Assembly: GCA_035772735.1 (NCBI GenBank)
Contig: JASDFA010000003.1
Coordinates: 99,071,001 to 99,135,000, forward strand
Direction of reading: 5' to 3'
Source of the DNA: Datura wrightii
Taxonomy: Eukaryota; Streptophyta; Magnoliopsida; Solanales; Solanaceae
Length of the DNA stretch: 64,000 bases
In this document: positions 20,953 through 32,609 of the stretch, in pieces
How positions within the stretch are numbered: position 1 is the stretch's first letter
Layout: each line of letters opens with the position of its first letter
Notes under the pieces: generated by a model
Told to the model about the DNA's origin: nothing
Seen by the model: the letters and a program-made list of their open reading frames with translations, nothing else
Databases searched by the model: none
Program-made: the position numbers and the translations under genes

Positions 20953-22372
20953 TGATCTTGGGCAAATTTATATGCCCAAGTGATACTCAAAAGTACCATT
21001 TTCGCCTTGTTTATCTATCAATGTGTATACATTCTCATGTAATTGGTAATAAAATGTGTATTTATACTAACCAACATGATTAGCATTGTTTTGCAGGTAA
21101 AATGTAATTTCGGGAAGCTCAAATGCATGTTGGATGATATCGGGGTTGGACTTGGATGCGAGCAAGGAACAAGGCATTGGACAACATGAATTAAAGGGGC
21201 TCCGCGATGGAGCCATGTCACGCTGCCATCGCGGAGGCCTTCTGCCTGGATAGGGAAAATTCGCCCAAATTCTATAGAGGGTCCGCGTCCGGTCCGTGGC
21301 ACGGTGGCTTGGCTCCGCGTTGCACGCCGTGCCACGTTGGGCCTTAATTCCTGGACCCCCAGTTCCAGTGAGGGTCCGTGTTCGTAGCGTGTCACGGAGG
21401 CAGTGCTCCGCGATGCACTCCGTGACACGTTGCTCGTTATTCCGGGAAAAATTTCCAGCAGTATAAATAGAACACTTAGGTTCATTTTTCATTATTCTGA
21501 CTTGGTGGAGCAAGAACGTGGGTTACAGGTAGTTGAGGGACGAAAATATCAGGGTTTTTTCTCTCTTTCTTTCTTCTTGAATTCAATTGCTTGTATGATT
21601 AACACTCATTTAAAGATGTTTAATCCACAAATGAGTGGCTAATCCCTCTTCTTGCTGAGGTTAAGAACAATTTTGATGAAATGTGATCATTGATTCTTTG
21701 GTTGTTCATCTCTTTTTCCATGTTGTTCTATTAATTCTTGTTCTCACTGCATTAATGTGTGGCCTACGTTAATGTACATCTAAAAAGTCCGGTTTCACTC
21801 GAGAGAGCAAGAAATTGGAAAGTTATGAACTAATAGGATATGTTCTTTACTTGGTTTGGGAAAATTGAGTATTGATTTGCTTTCAGGATAGAAATATACC
21901 TGAAAGTCGTATTAGTCAATTTAGGAACCGGGTTTGTATGGCTAGAACATGAATTGCATTTAATCACAGAAATGTAGGTGGATGGTTCATGATTCTTAAG
22001 TGAGGTTAAATACGAGAGTTTTAATCTCTTGGAAATAGTTCTTGGCTAGCAACCGGAGGAAAAGATTAACCAAATTATGATGATAATTAATTTCATTACA
22101 TGTTTGTTTAACCTCAGCATGCTCTCATTCATAGTTTAGATTCAAAGTAGATAATTGCTTTAGCTTTAGCATAAAAATTATAAAATAAAACATCAAACTC
22201 TTGGTTACACTGTTGTCTTCATTTTTAGAATTAAAATATAGTATACTTGAGCAAATTGCACTTCATCCCAGTCCCTGTAGGATCGATACTTGGCTTACTA
22301 AAGCCACTTTACTACTTGTTCGACCACGTGCACTTGCGTGTAGTTATATACCCATATAACGCAGACTGAACA
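20953..22372 (+). repeat. TE3 3' LTR, 1420 bp
   Basis: Same length and ends as the 5' LTR (TGATCTTGGGC...GACTGAACA). The third hairpin module here is a perfect 12-bp stem: CGTGTCACGGAG at 21388-21399 with CTCCGTGACACG at 21418-21429. Module b pairs CGTGGCACGG (21295-21304) with CCGTGCCACG (21327-21336). TATAAATAG is at 21462. Confidence 0.95.
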
Positions 22373-22377
22373 GCTGG
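22373..22377. repeat. TE3 target-site duplication, right copy
   Basis: GCTGG, identical to 14944-14948. Confidence 0.95.
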
Positions 22378-23498
22378 TACAGTATATGGATTTCTAAAGT
22401 CCCCTGCAGGTAATGACTAGAAAGGAAGAAATAAGATCCTATGGCATGTGTGTACAATGATGATAAGTTCTGGAGTGTTTATGGTGATGCAACGGAGGCA
22501 TATGCCTAGCATATCACCACTTGTTACGATACTTGATTGAGTGTAAAGAAACAAGATTGGTCCATGAACTTGAATGAACTGAATTCCTTGCTATGTATTC
22601 TATGTGTTAACAATGTTGATATGTTTATGATGATTTGTCATTAATTATAAAATCATGTAAAAAATGATGAGTTGTGGAATCTGTTGTGCGTGGTCCATTG
22701 TATATCTCATGTAGTTACGGTATATTGATTGTTGTACTGATGGCTGTGGGTAGATTGTATGGTTGTGAATACTAGAAGGTTGAACAAGAGTAATAAGGGA
22801 ACTGTAGTTGTGCAGCTAAGTCGAGCTACTACCAAGGCACTACCACTATAGGAGTACCTATACCGTCGCAGCGAGACCGTGGCAGCAATCAAGTGACCGC
22901 TACAGCAAGGTCCAATCCAGTAAGCTGGCCGGCCAAATACCTTACGCTTTATTTTTGAATGAGTATAAATTACTGAACTTATGTTTTAGGGGTAATTGCA
23001 TATTACTGTTTCACTTTATAGGTGTTATTATTTAAGGTCGGTTGATGATGCCTACCAGTACTTTGTTTGTACTGATGCTACTCCTGCAATTCTTTTCTGA
23101 GTGCAGAACTTGATATAAGAAGCTCATCTCGACCGCAACTCTAGAGCAACAACAAATTTATTAAAGGTGCGTAGATTAGGATGTGCTGCTTTGATTCCAT
23201 CACTGAAGATGACTTTTGTTTCAATATTGACTTTTCTTTGACTTTCTTAATGTACTCCTTTTAGAAAGTGTTAGGTAGATTTCCTTATGTACAATGACTT
23301 TTAGGTTTTGGGGATGTATTAGACAGATTTGACGAATATATTCTTTTAACTTAATTACGGCTTCTGATATTTATTTTTCATAATGTGATTTACTCATATT
23401 TGCAGTTGGAATTTGGGTTATTAGTTGGGAATCGTTGGTTTGCCCACTAGAGGGGATAGTGTGGGTGCCAATGCACGGCTACTTGGGTCATGAAAAAG

Positions 23499-23511
23499 TT
23501 GGTATTAGAGA
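23499..23511 (+). other. TE2 primer binding site, decayed
   Basis: TTGGTATTAGAGA differs from the initiator-Met type TTGGTATCAGAGC by a C-to-T change and the last base. It follows the 5' LTR end after a few bases, as in TE8. Confidence 0.75.
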
Positions 23512-23716
23512 TTTAGGTTCATTGATCTCATTGTACAAGGATGAGTCTTGTAGAGTCTCGCGAATCGGTGCAGAGACATCCGTTACTTATCTTAGAGAGG
23601 CTACAGGACTTTAGAAAAACTCCCTTTTTCTTTCCTTTTCATGCTATTACATCATTCCAATTGGTATCTAGTGATCTAAATTGGTATCTGACAATTCTTT
23701 TTTCTTCCTCTCACAG

Positions 23717-24315
23717 ATGGTGAGAACACGTGCAGGAGAAAATCAAGAGAAAGCACCCGATGTAGCAGTAGCAGCCGCAAAATGGGGCAGAGGATGGGGC
23801 AGAGGTCATTGGTAGAAGCCTGCTACTGCTAGGAGGGCCCCATGCTCTTGCTCTAGTTCGGGAAAGGTTAGCAACTCTAGTGCCTCCAACAGTTCAGGAA
23901 TGGCTGGCAGTGGAGGTGGAGCTTCCAACAAAGGGAGAGGCTGCATCCGCTCTAGCATCCTCCAAGGTCCTGTCTTAGGTCCTAAATGTCTTAGCAGCCT
24001 CGTGGTTAATGGAGCAGCACTAGAAACTCCAGCAGGGCAGTAGTTGGGGATACAACATGCATCTACTATAGCTCCCCGTATAAATGATATTTCAAAGGCG
24101 GTGATGTTCTCGAGGTTGGTAGCCGGACTGGTAATGAATGGAGAGGAGAATGACTTGTTCTGGAGGTTCACAAAGATAATGCCTCCCACCTTCTATGACA
24201 CTGAGACTGAGGACCCCTATGGTTCATCATTGACTGCCATGAGAGGCTCTATAAAATGAGGGTGGTGGAGAAGTATAAGGTGGAATTTGTCACCTTCCAA
24301 CTGATGGGTGATGCT
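23717..24315 (+). pseudogene. TE2 gag, N-terminal part
   Basis: ATG at 23717 (MVRTRAGENQE) opens a gag typical of Tekay-type elements. It is followed by Gly/Ser-rich sequence with stops, then a recognisable core segment (FSRLVAGLVMNGEEND, FTKIMPPTFYDTETEDPYG). A frame change lies near 24225. The gene is cut by TE4 after the codons for QLMGDA and resumes at 34032. Confidence 0.75.
24311..24315. repeat. TE4 target-site duplication, left copy
   Basis: ATGCT, identical to 34027-34031. Confidence 0.95.
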
Positions 24316-25731
24316 TGTTCGGGTGATTTTGGGTATATAGCTACACGCAAGTGCACGTGATCAAACAAGTAGTAAAGTGGCTTAAGTAAGCCAAGTATCG
24401 ATCCCACAGGGACTGGGCGAGGGTAACAATCTACTCAAGTGTCACAATACTTTACTCTAAAAATGCAGACAACAGTGTAAAGAAAAGTTCAATATTTTGG
24501 TTTCTAATTTTATACTAAGTCTAAAACAATTATATAATTTGAGTCTGAACTATGAATTTGAGCATGCTGAGGTTAAAACGAACATCTATAGAAACAAATT
24601 AACGATACACTTTGGTTAATCTTTCCTCCGGTTGCTAGTCAAGAATTATTGCCAATGGATTAAAACTCTCGTATTTAACCCAACTTAAGAATCATGAACC
24701 GTCCACCTACATTTCTGTGATAAAACGAAATTCATGTTCTAGCCATACAAAACCGATTCCTTAATTGACTAATACGACTTTCAGGTATATTTCAATCCTG
24801 AAGGTAAATCAATTCTCTATTTTCCCAAACTAAGAAAAGATCATATCCTATTAACTCACAGCTTTCCAATTTTTTGCTCTCTCGAGTGAAACCAGACTTT
24901 TTAGATGTACATTAACGTTGGCCACACATTAATGCAGTAAGAACAAGAATCAATAGAAAAACCATGGAAGAAAAGATGAAAACCCAATTGATCAATAATT
25001 ACATTTCAATACAATTGTTCTTAACCTTAGCAAGAAGAGGATTTAGCCACTCATTTGTGGATTAAACATCGTTAAATGAGTGTTAAACATACACGCAATT
25101 GAATTAAAGGAGAAGGAGATAGAGAAAAATCCTGAGATTTTCGTCCCCTCAACTGCCTGTAACCCACGTTCTTGCTCCACCAAGTCAGCATTCCTAAAAA
25201 TGACCTAAGTGTTCTATTTATACTGGTGGGAAATTTTCCTGGAATAACATGCAACGTGTCATGGAGTGCATCGCGGAGCACTGCCTCCGTGACACGCCAC
25301 TGACACGGACCCTTACTGGAATTTGGTTGTCCAGGTATTAAGTCCCAACGTGGCACGGCGTGCAACGCGGGGCTAGGCCAACGTGCCATGGCCCCAACGC
25401 GCACCTTCACTGGAATTAGGCAAAAATCCCATATCCAGGCAGAAGGCATCCGCGATGGCAGCATGACACGGTTCCATCGCGGAGCCCCTTTAATTTGTGC
25501 CTTCAAGTGCTTTTTCCCTTGCTCGCATCCGAGTCCAACCCCGATCTCTCCCAACACACATTTTAGCTTCCCAAAATTGTATTTCACCTACAAAACAACG
25601 CTAATCATGTTGGTTAGTATAAATTCACATTTTATTCTCAATCACATGAGAATGTATAAACATCAATAGATAAACAAGGCTAAAATGACACATTTGAGTA
25701 TCACTTGGGCATATAAATTTGCCCAAGATCA
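24316..25731 (-). repeat. TE4 3' LTR (left in window)
   Basis: On the minus strand it starts TGATCTTGGGC (right end 25731) and ends CCGAACA (24316). It includes the terminal inverted repeat, hairpin modules at about 25250-25487 and an inverted TATA box at 25214-25222. It is clearly the same family as the TE3 LTR, with moderate divergence. Confidence 0.93.
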
Positions 25732-27524
25732 CTTACCCCACACTTAAATCCTTGTTCGTCCCCGAACAACAATCTTACACCTCATGTACTTTACACCCCA
25801 TCCTGGCTACTTTGGTTTGACAATTCAGGCTACGGTCATACCGATTATTTAATACAGCAAATCATCAAGAAAACACGCATGGTCCTATCAATACAATGAC
25901 CTTCAACACATTAAGACCTCCTAGACTCAAAAATCGACTCTTGATATTGGCAAACTCATGCAAATCAGCTGATCAAGATATCCAACACGAAATTTAATCT
26001 CTCATCAAGCATGTGCCCTCACGACACAAGAAAATTTTCCCCTTTTTGTAATCACATGAACTCAAAAGATTACATGCAGGGGCATATAAACATAACTTCA
26101 CTCTCTCTCCCAAAAGAATTCACATGCATCATGTCATGAACCATAGGTTTGCCCTTAGTGTATTACTCCACTAATATAAGGAAGCATAATGTAAGATCAC
26201 GCAGGTCTTAACAGGTTGTAATGTAAGCTACGGAACTAGTAAATATTGGGCTAGCCAATAATAGACACTAGCATCCTTAAGCGCTTTTTCAATACATCCC
26301 ATCAAACTCATGGGCATTGTTTCTTCCTTCATCCTCCCATTCTTGAAGTCTGTCTTTATTTTGACCCATATCTTTGAGCACACTTGACTCAATAACAAAG
26401 ATTATGTATACATCTTCATTATATTTAATTTATAACGAGTGCACCTTCAACCTTTTCTTTCCTTTCATCACTCTGCTTTTCTTTTCTTTTCACCATTCTC
26501 ACTCTTTGACACTTTGGGAAAATTATTTTCTCTTCTTAAGCGCTTAAGAGTTTTGGATCAAATTCACGGATAATGAAAAGAAAGGGTTAAGCTCGGTTTA
26601 CACATTTTTTACAAAAGAAAAATAATAGGCTAAAGGCTCAACAGGCTAACTAGGGTGTACATTCAAGGGGGGTACGATAATGAAAAAGAGAAACTTTCGG
26701 TTAAAACAAAGAAATGCCTACATCCTTTCCTACAATAAATGTCCTTCATTTCGTTTCGTACACACACCAGGCAAGTTCTAAACATTCCATAATAGCATGG
26801 ACTAAACAAAACCTCACCATACACTCATTGCACATGCTCAATTCAAGACGCATTCACAGACTCTTCAATCAGCTAATTACAAGAATTCAAACATTAAGCC
26901 TCAATCACATTGAATCGACTCTATAGCCTAGGTATCTCAACATATTTACAAAGTTGCATGCTTTCATACGAATCACCTTTGCATTTCACATCTCATGTAC
27001 AACACGCAACCAGGATTCCGCAACCATAAAGTAACTACAGGTTTTGGGATGCAACCCACAAAAAAGAAAAAAAACTGCAAAATAAATGAAAAAAAATCTA
27101 CTCCTAACGACTACATTTCCCTTAAGACGGTCGTTATCCATCCATCATAGGGAACGGTCACTAACCAAGACTTCGGTTCAATGGGACCATTCTCGGTAAA
27201 AAGAACCAAAAACAAACGCCGAGAAAACCCAAAAATTGAAATTGTTTTAAAAATATTGATCATTTCGATAAAACAAAAATATGTACAAAACTAGCTAGCA
27301 CATTCAGCAGCACACAACAGCTTCACATTAATTACAATACACAACATAAACATCACAATCACAGGGTCACAATTTTTCCACAGGCACAACAACAGAACAG
27401 AAACATACATCAAAAATAACAGCAACCAACACCTAACTACTCCCACCCCACACTTAAATCGAACACTGTCCCCAGTGTTCACAAAAATTAGCATAGCACA
27501 AGAGTAGGTGGTGAAACTCCCTGA
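25732..27524 (-). other. TE4 3' non-coding region and polypurine tract
   Basis: No gene. The minus-strand polypurine tract (TAAGTGTGGGGTAAG) is at 25732-25746. The palindromic GTTCGGGGACGAAC precedes it at about 25755-25768, and another TTAAGTGTGGGGTGGGAGTAG-type block lies at about 27439-27460. The order is the same as in TE3. Confidence 0.7.
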
Positions 27525-28742
27525 TCAATCAAAATACTCCACTTCTTCATCAGGTGCTGCTGTCTTGTCTCCGATGTATGAATCGCCCCCATCGTCATCA
27601 TCGGACTCCACATCGGAGTCCTCACGACGTGTCTTCTCATCTGTTGGGACATCATAATCCGTGGGCTCTACAAAAGCTGGCCCCACTCGGCATAGATCCC
27701 TGGCATTTTCGCCAAAAGGGTAATCTAGCTCGAGTTACCACAGCTCCTCTTCTGTTGCCGGCCTCCCGCCTATTCGCAGCTGGAGCATCTGCATCCCGTA
27801 CATGCGAGCCATGTACTAATCATCCCGATCATGTCGCTCGGCTAGTGTAAGAACTGGCTTGTGGGTGGTGTCGGGTGCCTTAGTTTTGGTGACATTTAAG
27901 GCCCGCCGCTCCATCTGCGGGATATAGTCAAGGGCCTCTTCCTCAATATCCAGGCCCCTCAGGAATGTGGTGATTAATCCACCAAACCCGTACCTGTGCC
28001 CTTGATGCAACCGGGCTCTCTTCATGGCGGAGATAATCACCGCCCCCACATTGATCTCTAGCCCTTTCATCAGGGCGTATACTAAGCATACACGATCCCG
28101 GGTTACATCCGTCATATGCACCCTCGGGATTAGGCAGGAACACACAATCTTAAGCCATATCCTGGCTTCCCTATTCATCTATGAGTAGGGCAAGGTCTGA
28201 TGGTAAGCCCACTCCTTATGCTTGCTCCACCGAGCTGTCGATCGGGTTCCACACAAAGTGCGTCTGATGTCTGCATATGGTGGAGTTATATTCAGCTGTC
28301 GAAGCACATGGGCGTCTGTGTCCCGCGCCCCTAGGATAACATTAAGGTGGTGGGGCTCAAAAGTGACTATTTGCCCCCTTATTTTGATGGTGTGACTTCT
28401 GAGAGTCGGGTTCCAGTTGGCGTAGAATTCCAGAATCAAGTGCAAGTTGCATTCCTTGGGCTCTTCAAAGATGAAATTCAGCTCGGCTGCCTCGATCCTT
28501 TGGACAATCCTAGGGAACGCCTGTGCCAACGGTTCCCTTGCTATGTGTTCCTTAGGGAAGTATTTGTTTTCCTTGTGCTTCGCGTACCATTTCTTCCCCT
28601 CCTCTGTCACCCATTTGGTTCCGTATTGACGACGTTGGCCGCGTGGAACCGTTAGTGCTGCTGGGACTGCTGCCCAGTCTGATTCTTTTTCTTCCGTCGC
28701 CGGATGTTGATGCGCCTTTTCCTTGTCTTGCCTGCTTGCCAT
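27525..28742 (-). pseudogene. TE4 PF20167-like gene, decayed
   Basis: It reads on the minus strand from ATG at 28742 (MASRQDKEK) to TGA at 27525-27527 (...EEVEYFD). It is collinear with the TE3 copy and very similar at protein level: RQYGTKWVTEEGKKWYAKH, EFYANWNPTLRSHTIKIRG, LCGTRSTARWSKH, LIPRVHMTDVTRDRVCLVY, YGFGGLITTFLRG, TKAPDTTH. The Trp that became a stop in TE3 is intact here (NWNP). Its own lesions are a stop after LPYS near 28179-28181 and in-frame stops near 27816 (RDD then TAG) and 27738. The two copies are broken at different places, so the ancestral gene was intact when the family spread. Confidence 0.75.
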
Positions 28743-30009
28743 CTTTCCTGTCAAACCAAACAGACAGTCCCAATGTCATTCCAATTAAAGTAGCTTCGAC
28801 TAAGGTTGGGTTAAGCTAGGCTACCCCACACTTAGTCTTTAGCCAAAATCACAACATTACGGCAAGATCGTACTTATTTCCACAAACAAACAACAAAACA
28901 TAACAAATATGCTTAGTGCATTCAGAGAATTCGACGGTATATACTTTATGTACTACTCAGACTTCGTACAGCTAACCACAATCATTACCATCGATAACAT
29001 TTTATCCCATAGCACTTAGCAAGGAGAAACAAAAGAAAAATTTAACTACATGATCCCATACAATTCACCCATTTCTTGCAATTTCCAAAATTTCCTTAAC
29101 CCGAAAATCCGTCGGTCTTTAAGCATAATAACAATTAGCACAACTGACTCATCTTACCCCACATACACAACCCAGCAAGAATTTCAATAGCTCAACTCAA
29201 TTTTTTCATTTCAAACTCAAAGTCAAGCCCTAGCTATGATTTTATCAAAAATTCGATTAAGCTATGAAATTATCGAGTTCAAGCAATCACAATGATACTC
29301 CGAACGTCAATCAACAATAATTCAATTGAATTTAAGCTTAATTTCTACTTAGGGCAAGTTTTGCTCATATCATATGTTCAACATCGCAAAAATTCGACAA
29401 GAATTAAGATAGAGCTGAAGAATATACCTTGAATTCTATGAAATGATGGAAACTTGATGAAATTATGTGCCTAGGTCCGTGTCACGTTGAGGGGGAAGGG
29501 GTTTTTGGGATGTTGGTCGCGGGGGATATGAAAAATGAGGAAAAATGAGGGGAAATCGGGGTTAAAAAGTGGAAATTTCGCGCGGGTTACCCGGCGACCC
29601 GGTGTGACCCGTCGCGATATACACCTCAACGTGTCACGGAGGGTAACGCGGAGCATGCCCTCCGTGACACGGAGCCATCGCGCAGATGTTCTGAAATTTG
29701 TAAAAATTCCAGAATTACCTTCAACGTGTCACGGAGTGTAACGCAGAGGCCCTCCTCTGTGACACGGAGCCATCGCCCTGGCTCACTGTTTTTGCCACTT
29801 TTTATTATTTTTCATACCTCGGATTTTCCTTTGCGATCCTTTGCATATTTATCCTCCGTTTGATCTGCAATTCATCTTACGACAAGAAATTGGTTAGAAT
29901 TATAGGTTTCACTCAAAATAAAAATAAAAATAAAAACTAAAAAGTTTGTTGTTAATAAAAAAAAAATTCTTTTTTTTTTGTTTTTTTCTATGAAATCTAT
30001 TCACATTTA
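28743..30009 (-). other. TE4 spacer upstream of the PF20167-like gene
   Basis: No gene. It mirrors the TE3 spacer. A TAAGTGTGGGGTAGCC block (minus strand) lies at about 28820-28836. Hairpin cassettes at 29579-29775 include CCGTGACACG/CGTGTCACGGAG words and the ACCCGGCGACCCGG-type hairpin at about 29583-29612. Confidence 0.7.
29579..29775 (-). repeat. Internal hairpin cassettes of TE4
   Basis: Two LTR-type modules (CGTGTCACGGAGGGTAACGC with CCTCCGTGACACGGAGCC; ACGTGTCACGGAGTGTAACGC with CCTCTGTGACACGGAGCC) and a separate hairpin of GGGTTACCCGGCGACCCGG type. A further half-word CCGTGTCACGT is at 29477-29487. Confidence 0.8.
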
Positions 30010-30176
30010 ACAAAGAAAAATTTCACGGGTTGCCTCCCGTGCAGCGCCTGCTTTACCGTCGCGACTCGACGTCATTCTGCTCAGTCATCTTCTAGGGTGA
30101 CAGACGTTTTCTCTCGACCGCCGTCCTCACCCCAGTAGTGCTTACATCGCTCCAGTGGTTTTCCCAATAACTCTCG
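30010..30176 (-). other. TE4 junction where pol is missing
   Basis: Minus-strand sequence runs directly from the end of protease (AQIVE then stop) to the phrase GCACGGGAGGCAACCCGTG (about 30022-30044), which normally lies after the last pol codon in related elements. Roughly 3 kb of RT, RNase H and integrase coding sequence expected here is absent without a visible scar. Confidence 0.7.
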
Positions 30177-32485
30177 TTATTCAACTATCTGCGCATCATC
30201 AGCTCGATCAATCACGTTGATCACCGAGAGTTCCTCATACACAGTCGGGAGCTTGGTGGCCTTGTATACATCAAAAACTTCCACCTTGTCATGTGCTCGC
30301 ATGGTTAGATGCCCTGCAGCTACATCAATTAGCGCTTTCCCGGTCGCCAAGAAAGGACGTCCCAAAATAAATGGGACTTCCGCGTCTGGCTCAAAATCCA
30401 GCACGATGAAATCTACCGGGAAGATAAGGGAGCCCACTTGCACCAGCACATCCTCCACATTGCCATCAGGTCTGGCTAAGGACCGATCCGCTAGTTGCAA
30501 GATCACTGTTGTTGGTCTAGGACTCCCTAGACCCAACTCTTGAATACCGATGACGACATCAAATTAATGCTCGCTCCCAAATCACACAATCCGCGAGCTC
30601 GGATACTCTGCCCAATGGTAATTTGTATAGTAAAGCTCCCAGGATCCTTGAGCTTTGTGGGCAACCAGTTTTGTATCCGGGAAGTGCACTCCTCCGTGAG
30701 AGCCACCGTAGCATACTGAGTCAACCGACTTTTGTTCACCACGATGTCCTTAATGTACTTTGCGTACTTCGGCAATCCCTGCAAAACATCAACAAGAGGT
30801 AAGTTAATATGTACCTGTTTCAGCACCTCCATGAATTTCTTGAAACACGCCTCCTCCTTGTGTTTCTTTAATATTTGAGGGAACGGGGGTGGTGGTCTTT
30901 CTGATTCAGCCTCCTTTTTCTTCCCACCCTCATCAAATTGCTCCCTCTCAACTTCTGATGCTCCCGATTGTTGAGGTGGTCTTTCTGGTTCCACCTCTTT
31001 AAGCTGCAAACCACTCCTTGTGGTCACTGCATTCACTTGTTTGGGGTTGGGATCTGTGTCGCTTGGGAGTCCTCCTCTAGGCCTGGTGTTTTGGGCTCCA
31101 GCAAATTGCCCAAATTGATATTCAAGTGCCTTAGTAGCTAACTGGTTGTTCTTCACCTCGGCTGCCAATTTCACATAGTCAGCCTGCAACTGAGCTTGGT
31201 TAGCTATCATTGTCTTGAACATTTCCTCAATGCTGGGTGATGGTGGAGGAGGAGGTGCATTGTTGTTTCTATATTGTGCCTGATAGTTCTGCTGCCCTCC
31301 TTGATTCCTCTACGCCCCCTGACTCGAACTTTGCCCTTGATGGTTGTTGCTACCCCAAGAGAAATTCGGGTGATTCCTCCAGTTGGAATTATAGCTGTTG
31401 CCATACTGTTGGTGGTTGTTCCTCTGTACATTTCCCACAAAGTTCACCGAATCAGGATTTGCTCCACAACACTCAGCTGAGTGCTCACTAGTCCCGTACA
31501 GTTCACACCAAATCTGCTGCACTACATTCACCGGGGCTTGAGTCTGGTTCATTGTCATGTTACTGAAGTGGGTGTTGAGTTGATTCTTTAATGCAGCTAT
31601 CTGTGCAAAAATAGCTGTAAAACCATCCACTTCTAGGACTCCTGCTGTTTTCCTTGTTCCTCCTCTTGACGAATCAGCATTCCACTCCAGATTTCCCTGC
31701 GAAATACGATTTAACAAGGTATACAGCTCCTCATAAGTTTTCTCCAATGCTTGTCCCCCAGCTGCTGAGTCTAGCAAGATCTTTGTATGGGGTTCCAAAC
31801 CCTCTATAAAAGTGTGCACCAGCACATCATTGGATTGATGATGAGGAGGAAAATCCTGCAACATAGACTTGAATCTCTCCCAAGCCTGATATAGATTCTC
31901 TCCCTCTCTCTGTTTAAAACTTAGAATTTGACTTCTAAGTCTTGCTATTTTACCGGATGGAAAAAATTGTATCAAGAATTTCCTTGCAAGATCATCCCAC
32001 GTAGTAATAGAATTGGGTGGCTCAGCTTTCAACCACCTCTTGGCTTCTCCCAATAGTGAAAATGGAAACAATGTAAGCCTGACATAATCTGATGACACTC
32101 CAGCGGGGATGTAAGTGTCACTTATCTCCAAAAAATTTTGGAGATGCTGCTGTGGATCCTCATGAGGGAGACCTGTGAACTGCCCGCTGGCGTGCAACAA
32201 TTGCACCATGTTTTGTTTGAGCTCGAACCTCCCTCCTGGCTCAGGTTTGCAGATGCTAGATGTGACATTGTTAGCATGTGGGATTGCCACCTCGCGAACC
32301 GGCCTAGTTACCATTTCCTCGGGCACTAACATTGCCCTTACAACTGGTGGATTCTGTAGTTGCTCCATGATTGTTTGTCTGAGCAACCGCAGCTTTTTCT
32401 CTAGAGCTTCTCTTCTTTGATGATGAAATTGTCTTTCAGGCTCTAAATATGAGTCACCAGCTCCTTGTTTCTTGCCAGTGTTCAA
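30177..32485 (-). pseudogene. TE4 Athila-type gag-protease, lightly broken
   Basis: Read on the minus strand from about 32485. The first codon is TTG, so the true start is uncertain. The Gag core (FTGLPHEDPQQHLQNFLEI, LFPFSLLGEAKRWL, FLIQFFPSGKIARLR, LYQAWERFKSML) matches the Retrotrans_gag family. A knuckle-like CELYGTSEHSAECC lies near residue 335, with the second Cys of the usual CX2C replaced by Tyr. A single TAG at about 31310 interrupts the frame, which continues unchanged through a Pro-rich linker and EEMFKTMIANQ to the protease core CDLGASINLM (D-L-G active site typical of Athila). A one-base frameshift near 30536 leads to LGRPFLATG and the end at 30177. Confidence 0.88.
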
Positions 32486-32585
32486 TAGAAATTAGTATCT
32501 GCAAAATACAGGTTAAGACCAAGTTGTCAACACTAAGAAAAAAAAATAGTAAATTAACACTTAAGAAAAAATCACCAATTGCCAG

Positions 32586-32603
32586 TCCCCGGGAACGGCG
32601 CCA
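32586..32603 (-). other. TE4 primer binding site
   Basis: Minus-strand TGGCGCCGTTCCCGGGGA, adjacent to the 5' LTR end at 32610. Compared with the Athila consensus it has one changed base. Confidence 0.9.
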
Positions 32604-32609
32604 AAAATT

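Larger units (their letters stand above)
14949..22372 (+). mobile_element. TE3: non-autonomous Athila-like retrotransposon, complete with LTRs and TSD
   Basis: Two 1420-bp LTRs of nearly identical sequence, a perfect 5-bp duplication (GCTGG), a primer site of the TGGCGCC type and a G-rich polypurine tract define a complete 7424-bp element. The internal region of about 4.6 kb has no reverse transcriptase, RNase H or integrase. It has a zinc-knuckle plus coiled-coil ORF just after the primer site, a spacer with hairpin cassettes, and a decayed PF20167-like gene before the 3' LTR. TE4 is the same LTR family on the other strand. The similarity of the two LTRs implies a fairly recent insertion. 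Confidence 0.93.
13524..23495 (+). repeat. TE2 5' LTR (13524-14948 and 22378-23495), split by TE3
   Basis: It begins TGTAATGACCC and ends in a decayed TGA(C)A at about 23495, before the primer site. Its two parts align in order to the 3' LTR at 42128-44662: AATAAGTC, GGAAGGTGTTTGGTGAG, CCTTCCCCAAGGTAAGAAC, TGATATGATGTCATTA and CCCACTAGAGGGGATAGTGTGGG. Joined length is about 2543 bp. TE3 inserted at GCTGG. Confidence 0.85.
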
